Assembly: GCF_900176475.1 (NCBI RefSeq)
Contig: NZ_FWXX01000001.1
Span: forward strand, 496,001 to 560,000
Source of the DNA: Tropicibacter naphthalenivorans
GTDB lineage: Bacteria > Pseudomonadota > Alphaproteobacteria > Rhodobacterales > Rhodobacteraceae
Length of the DNA: 64,000 nucleotides
Reading direction: 5' to 3'
This document shows, piece after piece, positions 1-10,357 of the stretch. How positions within the stretch are numbered: position 1 is the first letter of the stretch; every line of letters starts with the position of its first letter. The position numbers and the translations under genes are program-made. The notes under the pieces were generated by a model, which searched no databases, was not told the origin of the DNA, and saw only the letters and a list, made by a program, of their open reading frames with translations.

Positions 1-472
1 CCTCGCGCGCAACCCGCGCCAGATCATCCGCCACGGCGGCGGCATAAGTGCAGGTGTAACTGCCCTGCGCATAGGGCTCTTGCAGCACCGTTTCCAAGGC
101 GTACAGCCCCCGCCCCGCCACCGACACTTCGGCAAAGGCGGCAGGGTCCAACGCCGCCGCGTCCTCATCCGCGATCAGCTTTGCGACGGTTTTCGGCACC
201 ATTCCGCGCGTGTCCGGCCAAAAGGAAACCGCCAGGTTCCGCCCGCCCTGCTCCAACGGGCCAAAGGCCAGATGCGACACGCCCATCCACGCGTCAAAGG
301 CGCTTTGATACGGCGCCTCAATGGCGGTGCAGTCGGCCCCAGCGGCCTCGGCCAGCGCCTGCGTCGCTTGCGCAAACTGCGCAAACCCGGGCTGGATATG
401 GTCTGAGACGACCTCTGGCACCCCGGCAAAGGCGGGCGCGGCAAGGACGGTGAACAAAAGCGGCAAACGCAT
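1..472 (-). CDS. Imelysin-family periplasmic protein, second copy (partial)
   Basis: The reading frame opens at an ATG at 472 with a signal peptide (MRLPLLFTVLAAPAFA) and runs off the left edge, so only about 157 N-terminal residues are visible. Stretches such as AFDAWMGVSHLAFGP and GRGLYALETVL place it in the imelysin (peptidase M75-like) family. It lacks a clean GxHxxE motif in the visible part, unlike the IrpA copy in the same operon. Its start overlaps the stop of the di-heme gene by one base (TGATG), which suggests translational coupling. In related genomes this position is held by the COG3489 protein, with a DUF1513 protein (COG3490) next; the latter would lie outside the window. The exact role is unknown; iron or heme handling is inferred from the operon. 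Confidence 0.8.
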   Translation of the reverse strand, partial: MRLPLLFTVLAAPAFAGVPEVVSDHIQPGFAQFAQATQALAEAAGADCTAIEAPYQSAFDAWMGVSHLAFGPLEQGGRNLAVSFWPDTRGMVPKTVAKLIADEDAAALDPAAFAEVSVAGRGLYALETVLQEPYAQGSYTCTYAAAVADDLARVARE

Positions 473-2007
473 CAAAGGCTCTCCAGGTAGCGGATCAGGG
501 CGGCGCGGTCGGGCGGCGTCATCTCGGTCACGGCGGTCTTGGCGGCTTCGGCTTCGCCGCCGTGCCAGAGGACAGCCTCGAGCAAGGACCGCGCGCGCCC
601 ATCGTGCAGGAAATAACTGTGACCGTTGACCTGCTCGGTCAAGCCAATCCCCCACAAAGGCGGGGTGCGCCATTCCGTGCCAGTGGCGCGGCCTTCGGGA
701 CGGTTGTCCGCCAGCCCCGCGCCCATGTCGTGCAGCAGAAAGTCGGAATAGGGCCAAATCAGCTGAAAGCTTTGGGGGTCGCGGTCATTCAGCCGATGCG
801 TCACGAATTTCGGCGTGTGGCAAGAGGTGCAGCCGGTTGTGTAGAACAGCTCTTTGCCGCGCAGCACCTCTGGGTCGTCCACGTCGCGGCGCGCGGGCAC
901 GGCCAGGTTGCGGCTGTAAAAGGTCACAAGATCAAGGCCTTCGGCGTCGATCTCCCACAGGCGGTCGTCGTTGTCGCCGTGCGGGCCAGCCAGACAGCTG
1001 TCCTGCGCCTCGGTGCATTCGCCCGCGCCCGCCGGGAACAGCGGGTTGGAAATGCCGATGTCGCCCGCAAAGGCTGCAGCGGATTGTTCCAGCACCGTGG
1101 GGTTGCCCGCTTTCCAGCCGAAACGGCCTAGCATGGGCGCGGTGTGTTCCAGCGACCAGACCACCTGCGCGCGGCCCGAAATGCCGTCGCCGTCGGCGTC
1201 ATCGGGGTCGGCCAGCGCAAGGATATCCGCCGCCGGGATCGCCTCGATCAGGCCAAGGCCGATCATCGGCGGGGCGACGCGCGGCGACAGCATCACGTCC
1301 GGGTGCATCGGGCCATAGCCCAGGTCCGAAACGCTATACGAAGGCCTACGCAGCGAGGCGACCTCGCCCCCCGCCAGCGGCACGTCGAATTCCTCGTAGG
1401 TGACGTCCATCTGCCCTTCGGCGGCATGGCCCATCACGGCCACGTCTTGGAGCTGGCCGCCATAGGTGGGGTCGGGCCGGGTGCGCGGGCCTTCGCCGCC
1501 CAAGGCCGCCAGATAGGTTTCGATCTCGGACGGCGCGACTTCGTCCGCCGGGACAGATAGGCGCAGGAACATGGACACGCGGTTGTCTTGGGCATTTTCC
1601 GGCGGGTGGCCGCGCCCGTCCTTTAGGTGGCAGCGCTGGCAGGACCGGGCGTTGTACAGCGGCCCGAGGCCATCGGACGCAAGGGTCGAAGACGGCGACG
1701 ACACCCAGAGTTTCTTGAACAAGCCGTTGCCCAGCTTGAACTCCAACTCTCCGTCAAAGCCGATGTTGGCCGAGGGTTGGGAAAAGGCGTCGGCGTCGTC
1801 CCGCGCCCGCACCGTCGCCCCACCGCCGGGGTTGGTTTCGAACCGCTCAGGCGCGCTGAAATCCATCGTCGGCGCGGTCACACTGGCGATGCGCGCGGCC
1901 TCTGCCTTGGTCCGTGGCACCACGTCCAAGTGCACGTCTTTCAACGCAAAATCCCCGGCCAAAACCGGGGTCGCAAGCAGGCCAAGGCCCAGCGCAAGTC
2001 GTTTCAT
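472..2007 (-). CDS. Di-heme oxidoreductase (DUF1111 / COG3488, thiol oxidoreductase-like)
   Basis: A 511-residue exported protein with a signal peptide (MKRLALGLGLLATPVLAG) and two c-type heme motifs, CQRCH at about residue 123 and CTSCH at about 393. This matches the periplasmic di-heme family known as DHOR or COG3488, often found beside IrpA imelysins. The ATG at 2007 is chosen because AAAGGGA lies five bases upstream; in-frame starts at 2022 (ATG) and 2025 (TTG) lack such a site and would put charged residues before the signal peptide. It sits between two imelysin genes in the iron-regulated operon. The family suggests periplasmic electron transfer, perhaps to support iron acquisition; the true substrate is not established. 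Confidence 0.9.
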   Translation of the reverse strand: MKRLALGLGLLATPVLAGDFALKDVHLDVVPRTKAEAARIASVTAPTMDFSAPERFETNPGGGATVRARDDADAFSQPSANIGFDGELEFKLGNGLFKKLWVSSPSSTLASDGLGPLYNARSCQRCHLKDGRGHPPENAQDNRVSMFLRLSVPADEVAPSEIETYLAALGGEGPRTRPDPTYGGQLQDVAVMGHAAEGQMDVTYEEFDVPLAGGEVASLRRPSYSVSDLGYGPMHPDVMLSPRVAPPMIGLGLIEAIPAADILALADPDDADGDGISGRAQVVWSLEHTAPMLGRFGWKAGNPTVLEQSAAAFAGDIGISNPLFPAGAGECTEAQDSCLAGPHGDNDDRLWEIDAEGLDLVTFYSRNLAVPARRDVDDPEVLRGKELFYTTGCTSCHTPKFVTHRLNDRDPQSFQLIWPYSDFLLHDMGAGLADNRPEGRATGTEWRTPPLWGIGLTEQVNGHSYFLHDGRARSLLEAVLWHGGEAEAAKTAVTEMTPPDRAALIRYLESL

Positions 2008-2062
2008 CGTCGTCCCTTTCATCAAGGCGGCAGGCCCATCGCCCGCCGCCCCGGTTCATCCC

Positions 2063-3316
2063 TTACTGGAACACAGCGTTCGGATCGTCCAGACTGTCCG
2101 AGCCTTCAAAGCCGATCTGCTCCAGCCCGAGCGCAGCCACCGCGCGCTCGATCCCCTTGGTCTGTTGGATCAGCGCATCGACCGCGCCCATGATCAGCGC
2201 CTCGCCGCCTTCGTTGCCGCGTTCGAGCATCTGGTCATAGGAAAAGCCCGCTTCGGCGGCGGTCTTGATCCGGCCCAGCGCGATCATCGTCTTGTTCAGG
2301 TCCGCGGTCAGCGCGGCGTCCACCGCGGGATCGGCTTCGGCCACCAGATCGGATAGGCTTGGGCCCGACACGATGCGCCCGTCGACGCGCACGTATTCGC
2401 CGGTGTACACGTTGCGGATGCCCAGACCGTCGTAATAGTGGCTGTTGTGCGTGTTGTCGGAAAAGCAGTCGTGCTCTTCCTCGGGGTCGTTCAGCATGAC
2501 GCCCAGCTTCATGCGCTCACCCGCCTGCTCGCCGTAGGACAGGCTGCCCATGCCGGTCAGCATCGCCACGATCCCGGCGTCCTCGTCGGCCATGACCGCC
2601 GCGCGCGCTTCGCCGCCCTCGGCCCATTGCCCGGCCATGTAGCCAAGGTCAGAGATCAGCAGCTCGGTCGCCGCTTGCAGGTACTGGCCCCGGCGGTCGC
2701 AATTGCCACCCGTGCAGGCCTCGCCCGCCGCAAAGTCGGTAAAGGGACGGTCGCCCGCGCCGTGATCGGTGCCGTTCAGGTCTTGCCCCCACAGCAGGAA
2801 CTCGATGGCGTGATAGCCGGTGGCCACGTTCGCCTCGACCGCGTCGGCCTCTTGCAAGGTGTCCGCCAGCAGCGCCGGGGTGATCTGCGTCGCGTCGATC
2901 TCTTGCCCCGACAGGGTGAAGGTCGGCGTCGCGATCACGTTCAGCGCCGCGTATTCGTTTTCGTCCGTCGCCCCGCCGTAGGAGGCATCCACGTAGTCGA
3001 TCAGGCCTTCGTCCAGCGGCCAGGCGTTCACCTTGCCTTCCCAGTCGTCGACAATCGGGTTACCAAAGCGGAACGCCTCGGTCTGCTGATAGGGCACGCG
3101 GGCCTTGATCCAAGCGCTGCGCGCCGCGGTCAACGTCTGCGCCGACGGGTCCGCCAGCAGGGCATCCACCGCCGCTTGCAGATCCTGTGCGCGGGTCAGG
3201 CTGTCTTCATAAGCCGCTTGCGCAATATCGGCGTAATTGTCCAACACGGCGGCCTTGTCGGCCCATGCCTGCGTTGCTGTCAGGGCCAAGGCCATGGCCG
3301 TCACTGTCTGTTTCAT
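2063..3316 (-). CDS. IrpA-type imelysin family protein (iron-regulated, COG3487)
   Basis: A 417-residue protein with a short signal peptide (MKQTVTAMALALTATQAWA). It carries the diagnostic imelysin motif GYHAIEFLLWG at residues 167-177, with the GxHxxE signature residues intact. Other family blocks visible are AWIKARVPYQQTEAFRFGN and a segment containing SDNTHNSHYYDGLGIRNVY. Full-length imelysins of this kind are periplasmic or outer-membrane-attached proteins linked to iron uptake; proteolysis has not been shown for most. It is third in the operon, after two small unrecognised genes and before the di-heme gene, so control by the Iron-Rhodo-box at 3974-3990 is likely. Confidence 0.92.
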   Translation of the reverse strand: MKQTVTAMALALTATQAWADKAAVLDNYADIAQAAYEDSLTRAQDLQAAVDALLADPSAQTLTAARSAWIKARVPYQQTEAFRFGNPIVDDWEGKVNAWPLDEGLIDYVDASYGGATDENEYAALNVIATPTFTLSGQEIDATQITPALLADTLQEADAVEANVATGYHAIEFLLWGQDLNGTDHGAGDRPFTDFAAGEACTGGNCDRRGQYLQAATELLISDLGYMAGQWAEGGEARAAVMADEDAGIVAMLTGMGSLSYGEQAGERMKLGVMLNDPEEEHDCFSDNTHNSHYYDGLGIRNVYTGEYVRVDGRIVSGPSLSDLVAEADPAVDAALTADLNKTMIALGRIKTAAEAGFSYDQMLERGNEGGEALIMGAVDALIQQTKGIERAVAALGLEQIGFEGSDSLDDPNAVFQ

Positions 3317-3340
3317 CTCTCGCGTTTCCTTTTTATCTAT

Positions 3341-3799
3341 TCAATGCAGCGTCGGGGTCGGGCTTAGCGGCACCTGCGACATCTGCCGCAGCGCCACCCC
3401 CAGCGTCTGCGCCAGCGACGCCAGCGCCGGGGCGTAATCGGCCCGCACCATCAGCGTCGCCATGAGCATCGCGTCTTCCATCGCGCCATCGCAGGCGCTG
3501 CCGATCAGGTTGGCAAAGCACGCCTCATCCGCGCCCAGACATTTGCACCCGACAGAGTGCCGCATCAGCGGGCGGCGGCCATAGGTCGCCATCAGCCCGG
3601 CAATCTGCGACAAGGCATCGGCGGCGCGCGCGCCATCCTCGGCCCCCAGCGCGTGGACAAATTCGATCTGCATCAGGTCGCGCATCCCGGCGTCCTCGGT
3701 CCACAGGCGCATGTAAACGACAGAGGCCGCCTCGACCGGGCCAAGCTCGGTGATGTGGCCGACGGGGGTGCCGCCGCGTGGCGGGTTGTGGATGCTCAT
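3341..3799 (-). CDS. Unrecognised cysteine-containing protein of iron operon (152 aa)
   Basis: I do not recognise this family. The 152-residue protein has no signal peptide or membrane segment, so it is probably cytoplasmic. Its central part contains H81 and cysteines at 85, 87, 94 and 103 (HSVGCKCLGADEACF then SAC), a CxCx6Cx8C arrangement that could hold a metal or Fe-S cluster. The start at 3799 is chosen because AAGGA lies eight bases upstream and the ATG overlaps the stop of the preceding 47-residue gene (ATGA); a longer frame extends upstream but overlaps that gene. It is co-transcribed with irpA, 24 bases downstream. An iron-sensing, assembly or storage role is only inference from position. 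Confidence 0.75.
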   Translation of the reverse strand: MSIHNPPRGGTPVGHITELGPVEAASVVYMRLWTEDAGMRDLMQIEFVHALGAEDGARAADALSQIAGLMATYGRRPLMRHSVGCKCLGADEACFANLIGSACDGAMEDAMLMATLMVRADYAPALASLAQTLGVALRQMSQVPLSPTPTLH

Positions 3800-3939
3800 C
3801 GCTGCGATCCTTCGGTTTCGAACTGATCCGCGATGCGGTCCCAAAAGGTCACACCGCCCGAGGGGCCTGCCCATACTTCGCGCAGGCCAAAGGCCAGATC
3901 GGCCAAAGGGTCGCGCGCCTTTGCGTCTTTGCGTTGCAT
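3796..3939 (-). CDS. Small unrecognised protein, first gene of iron operon (47 aa)
   Basis: A 47-residue reading frame beginning MQRKDAKARDPLADLAFG and ending ETEGSQR. The ATG at 3939 has AGGA seven bases upstream; another ATG two codons earlier (3945) lies too close to that site. Its stop overlaps the next ATG as ATGA, typical of a coupled operon gene. The start lies 35 bases from a perfect Iron-Rhodo-box. No signal peptide, membrane segment or known domain is visible. The overlap, ribosome site and operator position make it a credible gene, but its function is unknown. Confidence 0.6.
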   Translation of the reverse strand: MQRKDAKARDPLADLAFGLREVWAGPSGGVTFWDRIADQFETEGSQR

Positions 3940-3973
3940 GTCCATGTCCTGTTCGTTCGCTACAGGTCATTAG

Positions 3974-3999
3974 CTGACTGTTTTTGTCAGATTGGTCAA
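3974..3999 (-). promoter_or_regulatory. Iron-Rhodo-box within a candidate promoter
   Basis: The 17-base CTGACTGTTTTTGTCAG at 3974-3990 is a perfect palindrome of the form CTGA-N9-TCAG. This is the Iron-Rhodo-box described for Rhodobacterales and attributed to IscR, which represses iron genes when iron is plentiful. On the minus strand a TTGACC at 3999-3994 could be a -35 element, which would put the operator between -35 and a weak -10. The site is 35 bases upstream of the first gene of the imelysin operon. The motif is seen directly; binding by IscR is inferred. Confidence 0.75.
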
Positions 4000-4083
4000 T
4001 CCCGATTTTTTTAGTCGGAAAAGAATTTTTGCGCCACCTTGCGGCCTATCGTTTATTTTTCAAAAGGTTAGCGCACCGTAAAA

Positions 4084-4114
4084 ACCCGCCCCGGCGCAGG
4101 TGGCCAAGGCGGGT
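4084..4114 (-). terminator. Rho-independent terminator of the urease operon
   Basis: Read on the minus strand, ACCCGCC and GGCGGGT form a perfect 7-bp stem around a 17-base loop, followed immediately by a run of T. It lies about 30 bases past the ureG stop, so it would end the urease transcript before the iron-operon promoter. Confidence 0.7.
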
Positions 4115-4142
4115 GTGCTGAAATTTTACGTTTGGAAAGGCG

Positions 4143-4754
4143 TTACAACCCGGCCATTTCCACGATTTGGCGGGCGACGTCGTCCGCACCTTGGGAATGG
4201 CGCAACGCCGTAAAGGTGAACGGACGCCCCGCACGGACCCGAGTCGCGTCGCGTTCCATCACCTCGAGCGAGGCCCCCACATGCGGCGCGAGGTCCACCT
4301 TGTTGATCACCAGCAGGTCAGATTTGGTGATGGCGGGGCCGCCCTTGCGCGGGATTTCCTCGCCTGCGGCCACGTCGATCACGTAGACGGTGAAATCCGC
4401 CAGCTCGGGACTGAAGGTCGCCGACAGGTTGTCGCCGCCGCTTTCGATCAGCACGATCTGCACGTCCGGGTGGCGCTTTTCCATCTCGGCCACGGCGGCA
4501 AGATTGATCGAGGCATCCTCGCGGATCGCCGTATGCGGGCAACCGCCGGTCTCCACCCCGATCACCCGGTCCGACGGCAGGATCTGCATCCGCATCAGCG
4601 CCTCGGCGTCCTCTTGGGTGTAAATGTCGTTGGTGATCACCCCGATCGAGAAGTCGTTTTTCAGCCGTTCAGCCAGCCGCGCGGTCAGGGTTGTCTTGCC
4701 CGCGCCGACGGGGCCGCCAATGCCCACACGCAGCGGGCCATTCATCTTGGTCAT
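4143..4754 (-). CDS. ureG: Urease accessory GTPase UreG
   Basis: A 203-residue SIMIBI-class GTPase that powers nickel delivery to apo-urease with UreD, UreF and UreE. The P-loop [10 protein letters not shown] is at residues 13-22, and the nickel-binding Cys-Pro-His triad is C72-P-H74 within [11 protein letters not shown]. The guanine-specificity NKVD motif is also present (VINKVDLA). Length equals the family norm. It is the last gene of the operon and its ATG overlaps the ureF stop (ATGA). Confidence 0.97.
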   Translation of the reverse strand: MTKMNGPLRVGIGGPVGAGKTTLTARLAERLKNDFSIGVITNDIYTQEDAEALMRMQILPSDRVIGVETGGCPHTAIREDASINLAAVAEMEKRHPDVQIVLIESGGDNLSATFSPELADFTVYVIDVAAGEEIPRKGGPAITKSDLLVINKVDLAPHVGASLEVMERDATRVRAGRPFTFTALRHSQGADDVARQIVEMAGL

Positions 4755-5380
4755 GATTGGAAAAGCCTTGGTTCCAGGGTTTCATGTTGCATCGCCGCGA
4801 TGTCCGACAGGAAGGCGTTCGAGAAGGGCTCGGCGCCCTGTGCGGCCTCGGCGGTCTGGGTGCAGATCGGGGTCAGCGCCGCCAAAACCGCCTGCCCGCG
4901 CGTCTGCCCAAGCGGCATCAGGCGCTGTGCGGCGGACACCAGATTCGACGAAAAGCTGTGCAAATACAGGGCGGTCACGGCGCTGGGGTCCATCCCTTTC
5001 AGCCGCGCCGCCCGGCCCAAAGCCACCGGCAACAGCAGGTCGGGCAGGTCCAAGCCCCAGACGTCGCGGGTGGTGCGGGCAAAGGCCATCCCCTGCCGCT
5101 CTGCCTCTCGCAGACGCTCGGCGGATGGTTGATAGGCGCGGGCCAAGGCGTCAACCTCGGCCACATCCTCGGCCTCAAACGCGCGCCAGATCCAGACGGC
5201 ATCGGTGTGGCCCGAGCCTTGGGTCACGATGTCCGTCAGCCACGCCTGCAAGCTGGCCTCATCCGACACCCAAGCCTGCGCCACAGCCGCCTCTAGTCCG
5301 TGCGAATAGGCAAAGGCCCCCACCGGATAAGCCGGGGACAGCCATTGCGTCAGGGTCAGCAGGTTGGCGTCAATGGGCAT
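4751..5380 (-). CDS. ureF: Urease accessory protein UreF
   Basis: A 209-residue all-helical protein that bridges UreD-bound urease and UreG during nickel insertion. The typical opening [21 protein letters not shown] followed by [12 protein letters not shown] is present, fixing the start at the ATG at 5380. A longer frame upstream only reads through the His-rich tail of ureE in another frame. The start lies inside the last codons of ureE (11-base overlap) and the stop overlaps ureG by four bases. Confidence 0.95.
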   Translation of the reverse strand: MPIDANLLTLTQWLSPAYPVGAFAYSHGLEAAVAQAWVSDEASLQAWLTDIVTQGSGHTDAVWIWRAFEAEDVAEVDALARAYQPSAERLREAERQGMAFARTTRDVWGLDLPDLLLPVALGRAARLKGMDPSAVTALYLHSFSSNLVSAAQRLMPLGQTRGQAVLAALTPICTQTAEAAQGAEPFSNAFLSDIAAMQHETLEPRLFQS

Positions 5381-5891
5381 GGTCGTGCGTATGCCCGTGG
5401 TCGTGATCATGGTCGTGTGAATGCGCATGCGCGCTGTGCCCATGTTCGTGGCTGTGCGTCCGCCCGTGCCCATAGGCCCCACCTTCGGGGGTAAAGGGCA
5501 TCTCGGCCTCGCTCACCTCGGCGTCCAGATGCTCCAGCATATGCCGGATCACCGGATCGCGCTGGATCAGCACGTGATCGCTTTCGATCTGGCAGGGCGT
5601 GTGCCGGTTGCCGATGTGCCACGCCAGCCGCGCAAGGTTGCCCCCGCGCACCACCAAGACCGCCTCGGGGGCGGCGCGCACCTCGACCAAGCGGCCATCG
5701 CCCAGCTCCAAAGCATCGCCCGCATCCAAGGACGTGGTCTTTTCCAGATCAACGACAAAGGCCGCGCCCCCGTCGGTCACCAGCCGCTTGCGCCGCAGGA
5801 ACCGGTCGTCATAATCCAGCGTCACCACGTCCGCCGCGCCGGACCAATGGCCCTTGCGGTGCAGGGTCTGCGCAACAGGCAGCGTCGTCAT
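5370..5891 (-). CDS. ureE: Urease nickel metallochaperone UreE
   Basis: A 173-residue nickel-binding chaperone. The N-terminal peptide-binding domain and the central metal domain (GNRHTPCQIESDHVLIQRDPVI) are recognisable. The last 32 residues are a His-rich tail with about 15 histidines ([17 protein letters not shown]), as in Klebsiella UreE, giving extra nickel storage capacity. The ATG at 5891 overlaps the stop of the upstream periplasmic-protein gene (ATGA). Confidence 0.95.
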   Translation of the reverse strand: MTTLPVAQTLHRKGHWSGAADVVTLDYDDRFLRRKRLVTDGGAAFVVDLEKTTSLDAGDALELGDGRLVEVRAAPEAVLVVRGGNLARLAWHIGNRHTPCQIESDHVLIQRDPVIRHMLEHLDAEVSEAEMPFTPEGGAYGHGRTHSHEHGHSAHAHSHDHDHDHGHTHDHAH

Positions 5892-6481
5892 TGCCCACCT
5901 TCCAGCAGCTTGTATTCCATCACGTCAGTGGTGCCATCCCACGTGGTTTCGACCCACAAGGTCACCCCCAGACCCGGCAGGTAATCCATCGTGTCCTTGT
6001 TCGGCTTGTCCGAACCGTCCACGTAAGTCACCGAGTAAGGGATCACCTCGTAGGTGCAGTTGCCATAGGTGCGCTGCACCGGGGCTTGCACTTCGAACAG
6101 GTGGTTTTCCTTCATCAGGCCGTCCTGATTGCGCATCATCACGTCCCACTGAAAGCTGTCCCCCGGCTGCAAGACCGGCAGATCACCGGGCGCATAGGGA
6201 AAGGCATAGGTCGTGCGCCACTCCGGCTTGATCTCGCCACCTTCGCGCGAGACGAACTGCAACAGGTAGCCGGTGCGCGAATACTGCGAGACAGAGCCTT
6301 CCATCGGCTCGCCGCCCGCCCAAAAGTCAGACTGCACCACGTCTTCGGTCAGATTGGTGAAAATCTCGATGTCGTTTTCATCCACCTGAAAGCGGATGCC
6401 GGTTTCCAGATCGGCGGCGGTGGGGCACTGGGCAAGCGCTGCACCCGGCAGCAGGGCCAAAAGGGCAAGGGTACGGATCAT
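5888..6481 (-). CDS. Exported protein of unknown function in the urease operon
   Basis: A 197-residue protein with a clear signal peptide (MIRTLALLALLPGAALAQC) and no recognised domain. The mature part is acidic and rich in Trp and Tyr, with a likely disulfide pair. The ATG at 6481 is chosen because AAAGG sits seven bases upstream; an ATG at 6496 has no ribosome site. It lies between ureC and ureE and is coupled to ureE by a four-base overlap. A periplasmic protein inside a cytoplasmic enzyme operon is unexpected; a role in nickel or urea entry is only a guess. Confidence 0.8.
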   Translation of the reverse strand: MIRTLALLALLPGAALAQCPTAADLETGIRFQVDENDIEIFTNLTEDVVQSDFWAGGEPMEGSVSQYSRTGYLLQFVSREGGEIKPEWRTTYAFPYAPGDLPVLQPGDSFQWDVMMRNQDGLMKENHLFEVQAPVQRTYGNCTYEVIPYSVTYVDGSDKPNKDTMDYLPGLGVTLWVETTWDGTTDVMEYKLLEGGQ

Positions 6482-6571
6482 CGGTGGACCTTTCATATTG
6501 GTACGGCCCGCGCGGATGGGGCGCGAGGGTTTCCCCCAACGAACCCCAATTCTGCGCGCGGGCCAAGCCCC

Positions 6572-8284
<1,713 letters not shown>

Positions 8285-8366
8285 CTTGAGTGTCTCCTTC
8301 GGGCGGCCGCGCCTGCGACCGAAAATTCAAATCCGCCGGGCCAACGCCATGGGCCCGGTCCATACG

Positions 8367-8690
8367 TCACAGCTTGCGCGGACCCAGCTTGGTCAGACGC
8401 TTATGATTGGCCGAGGTTTTGCGGCGCAAAGGCCGCGCCGCCTCCATCAGAATCACATCCGCAGGCTTGCCCTTCATGGCCGCGACCATCGCCTTGTGCC
8501 CAGAGGCATAAAACGCGGTCTGCTTTTCCGACACCATCCGGGCGTTCTCGGTGCGCGGCACCATCCACATGCCGCCCATGCCCAGCATCCGCATCCAGAT
8601 CACCGCCCCGGCCTCCATGGCCATCGCGCCGATATAGGCCTGCGCCTTGAACATGCGGAAAGGATCCGACCAATCATAAGAAGGGCCCAT
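8367..8690 (-). CDS. Small unrecognised protein between ureB and ureC (107 aa)
   Basis: A 107-residue protein with a methionine-rich middle (GAVIWMRMLGMGGMWMVP) and a basic C-terminus (RPLRRKTSANHKRLTKLGPRKL). It has no signal peptide. The ATG at 8690 shares one base with the ureB stop (TGATG), and GGGAG lies seven bases upstream; a GTG one codon earlier is also possible. Proteins of this look recur in Rhodobacterales as hypothetical or phasin-like proteins. The amphipathic, Met-rich helix would fit membrane or polymer association, but the function is not known. Confidence 0.75.
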   Translation of the reverse strand: MGPSYDWSDPFRMFKAQAYIGAMAMEAGAVIWMRMLGMGGMWMVPRTENARMVSEKQTAFYASGHKAMVAAMKGKPADVILMEAARPLRRKTSANHKRLTKLGPRKL

Positions 8691-8995
8691 CACAGCGCTC
8701 CCATCACCTTTTGGTTAAAGCCGTAGACGACGCGCGCGCCGCCCACCGGGATCAACTGCACTTCGCGCCGCTGCCCCGGCTCGAACCGCACCGCTGTCCC
8801 GGCGGCGATGTCCAAGCGCATCCCGCGCGCCGCCTCACGGTCAAACTCCAGCGCCGGGTTCGCCTCAGCGAAATGGTAATGAGAGCCAACCTGCACCGGC
8901 CGATCCCCCGTATTCGCCACCATCAACGCAATCGCCGCTGCCCCCTCATTCAGGACAAGCTCGCCCTCTGCGGGAAACAGCTCACCGGGGATCAT
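8690..8995 (-). CDS. ureB: Urease beta subunit UreB
   Basis: A 101-residue structural subunit of the urease trimer. The opening [16 protein letters not shown] and the block [14 protein letters not shown] are characteristic. The ATG at 8995 is used because it overlaps the preceding small gene by ATGA and gives the usual length; a TTG four codons upstream would only add MGAQ. It lies directly upstream of a small gene that separates it from ureC. Confidence 0.97.
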   Translation of the reverse strand: MIPGELFPAEGELVLNEGAAAIALMVANTGDRPVQVGSHYHFAEANPALEFDREAARGMRLDIAAGTAVRFEPGQRREVQLIPVGGARVVYGFNQKVMGAL

Positions 8996-9156
8996 TTGCG
9001 CCCCCAAGCGACCAAAGCCGCCACGGACACCAACCCCAAGGCCACCACGACCGACACCCAGGACCCGGACCCATGCGGATGCAGATGCGCGCCCTCATGC
9101 GCCAACGCCGGCCCCGCCGCCACAACACCCGCAAGGATCAAACCAACCGTTTTCAT
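8992..9156 (-). CDS. Mini membrane protein with His motif in urease operon (54 aa)
   Basis: A 54-residue protein with a signal-like first segment ([19 protein letters not shown]), a short His-rich stretch ([10 protein letters not shown]) and one further hydrophobic segment ending in GRK. AGGAGG lies eight bases before the ATG at 9156, and its stop overlaps ureB. The layout resembles the first part of HupE/UreJ proteins, nickel permeases that begin with a cleaved signal followed by a His motif, but here the rest of that six-helix protein is missing. It may be a small nickel-related membrane protein; that is inference. Confidence 0.7.
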   Translation of the reverse strand: MKTVGLILAGVVAAGPALAHEGAHLHPHGSGSWVSVVVALGLVSVAALVAWGRK

Positions 9157-9216
9157 GACCACAACCTCCTGCTTCTTCTCTTTAAAAATATCCAAATTCC
9201 GCACTCTCCACCCGCC

Positions 9217-9519
9217 TCAGCGGATCGGATCATGCACCGTCACCAGCTTGGTCCCATCGGGGAAGGTCGCCTCGACCTGCACCTCGTGGATCATCTCGGC
9301 GATGCCATCCATGCACTGCTCGCGGGTGATGACCTCGGCCCCGGCCTGCATCAAATCCGCAACCGAACGCCCGTCGCGCGCCCCTTCGACCACCGCATCG
9401 GTGATCAATGCAATCGCCTCTGGGTAGTTCAGCTTTACGCCGCGGGCCAATCGCTTGCGCGCCACCTCGGCGGCCATGGCCACCAGCAGCTTGTCTTTTT
9501 CGCGCGGGGTCAATTGCAT
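9217..9519 (-). CDS. ureA: Urease gamma subunit UreA
   Basis: The 100-residue smallest structural subunit of urease. The sequence opens [20 protein letters not shown] and ends [12 protein letters not shown], both family hallmarks, and length is exactly typical. It lies four bases after the ureD stop. With UreB and UreC it builds the (alpha-beta-gamma)3 enzyme. Confidence 0.98.
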   Translation of the reverse strand: MQLTPREKDKLLVAMAAEVARKRLARGVKLNYPEAIALITDAVVEGARDGRSVADLMQAGAEVITREQCMDGIAEMIHEVQVEATFPDGTKLVTVHDPIR

Positions 9520-9523
9520 CGGT

Positions 9524-10357
9524 TTATAGTCTCCATGAAGTCGGCAAAGTATCTTGGCTCAGCGCATCCAGCATCGGCACCAGATGGCGTCGCATCTCAT
9601 ATGAATCGGCGGCGACCAGACGCGCCAGCAGAATGTCAGGCCCCATCAGCGACGCGCCTCCGGTCTCGGGCATCAACGCGCGCAGCTTGGGCATGAACGC
9701 CTCGGCATCGGGCGCCACGTAAACCAAGCTTGCCATGGCCCCGGCCCCGCCCGCAATCGCCGCGCGCTGCAACCCAGCCATGACATCGCCGGTCAGACGC
9801 ACCGCGTCGTGGTAAAGCGGCACGCCTTCGCGGCGCACAGCGATGTGGTCGTCGAACTGCACGTCCCGCAAGGTCTCGCCCATGGCGGCGCGGCCAAAGA
9901 CCACCGGCTCGACCAGCAGCAAGCGCGCGTCCGCCGCCAGATCACAGGTCAACCGCCGCCGCAGCGCCGCGCCTTCGAACAGGATCAGCTCTTGCGGCAG
10001 CCAGAACAGCGACGCCCCCGCCTCGACGGTCAGGGTGCTTTCCATCCGGGCAAAGCCACTGGCCGACCGATAAGCGCGCTCGGCGGCCTGCGTGGTCAGG
10101 GACAAGCCCGCCCCCGCACCGGCGCGCGCATCCACCGTCAGGTGATCGCCCCCGGTCAAACCGCCGGACGTATTAATCATAATGGCCTGCACCATGTCGC
10201 GGCTGCGCGGGAACAGCGTCTTCATCGCGCCCTGGCTGCGCAGCCGGTCAATGGCACTGCGCGCGCCCCGTTGTTTGACCGCCAGATCCAGCGCCCCCTG
10301 GGCACGCGGCTGGGTCACTTTCGGAGTCGTTGGATGATCTCGCAGGTGCAGCACCAC
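9524..10357 (-). CDS. ureD: Urease accessory protein UreD (UreH)
   Basis: A 277-residue scaffold that binds apo-urease and recruits UreF and UreG for nickel insertion. Family blocks [13 protein letters not shown] and [11 protein letters not shown] are present. The start is a GTG at 10357 with AAAGG seven bases upstream; the frame is closed by a stop 33 bases further up and has no in-frame ATG, so a non-ATG start is required. It is the first gene of the urease operon, facing away from urtA. Confidence 0.95.
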   Translation of the reverse strand: MVLHLRDHPTTPKVTQPRAQGALDLAVKQRGARSAIDRLRSQGAMKTLFPRSRDMVQAIMINTSGGLTGGDHLTVDARAGAGAGLSLTTQAAERAYRSASGFARMESTLTVEAGASLFWLPQELILFEGAALRRRLTCDLAADARLLLVEPVVFGRAAMGETLRDVQFDDHIAVRREGVPLYHDAVRLTGDVMAGLQRAAIAGGAGAMASLVYVAPDAEAFMPKLRALMPETGGASLMGPDILLARLVAADSYEMRRHLVPMLDALSQDTLPTSWRL

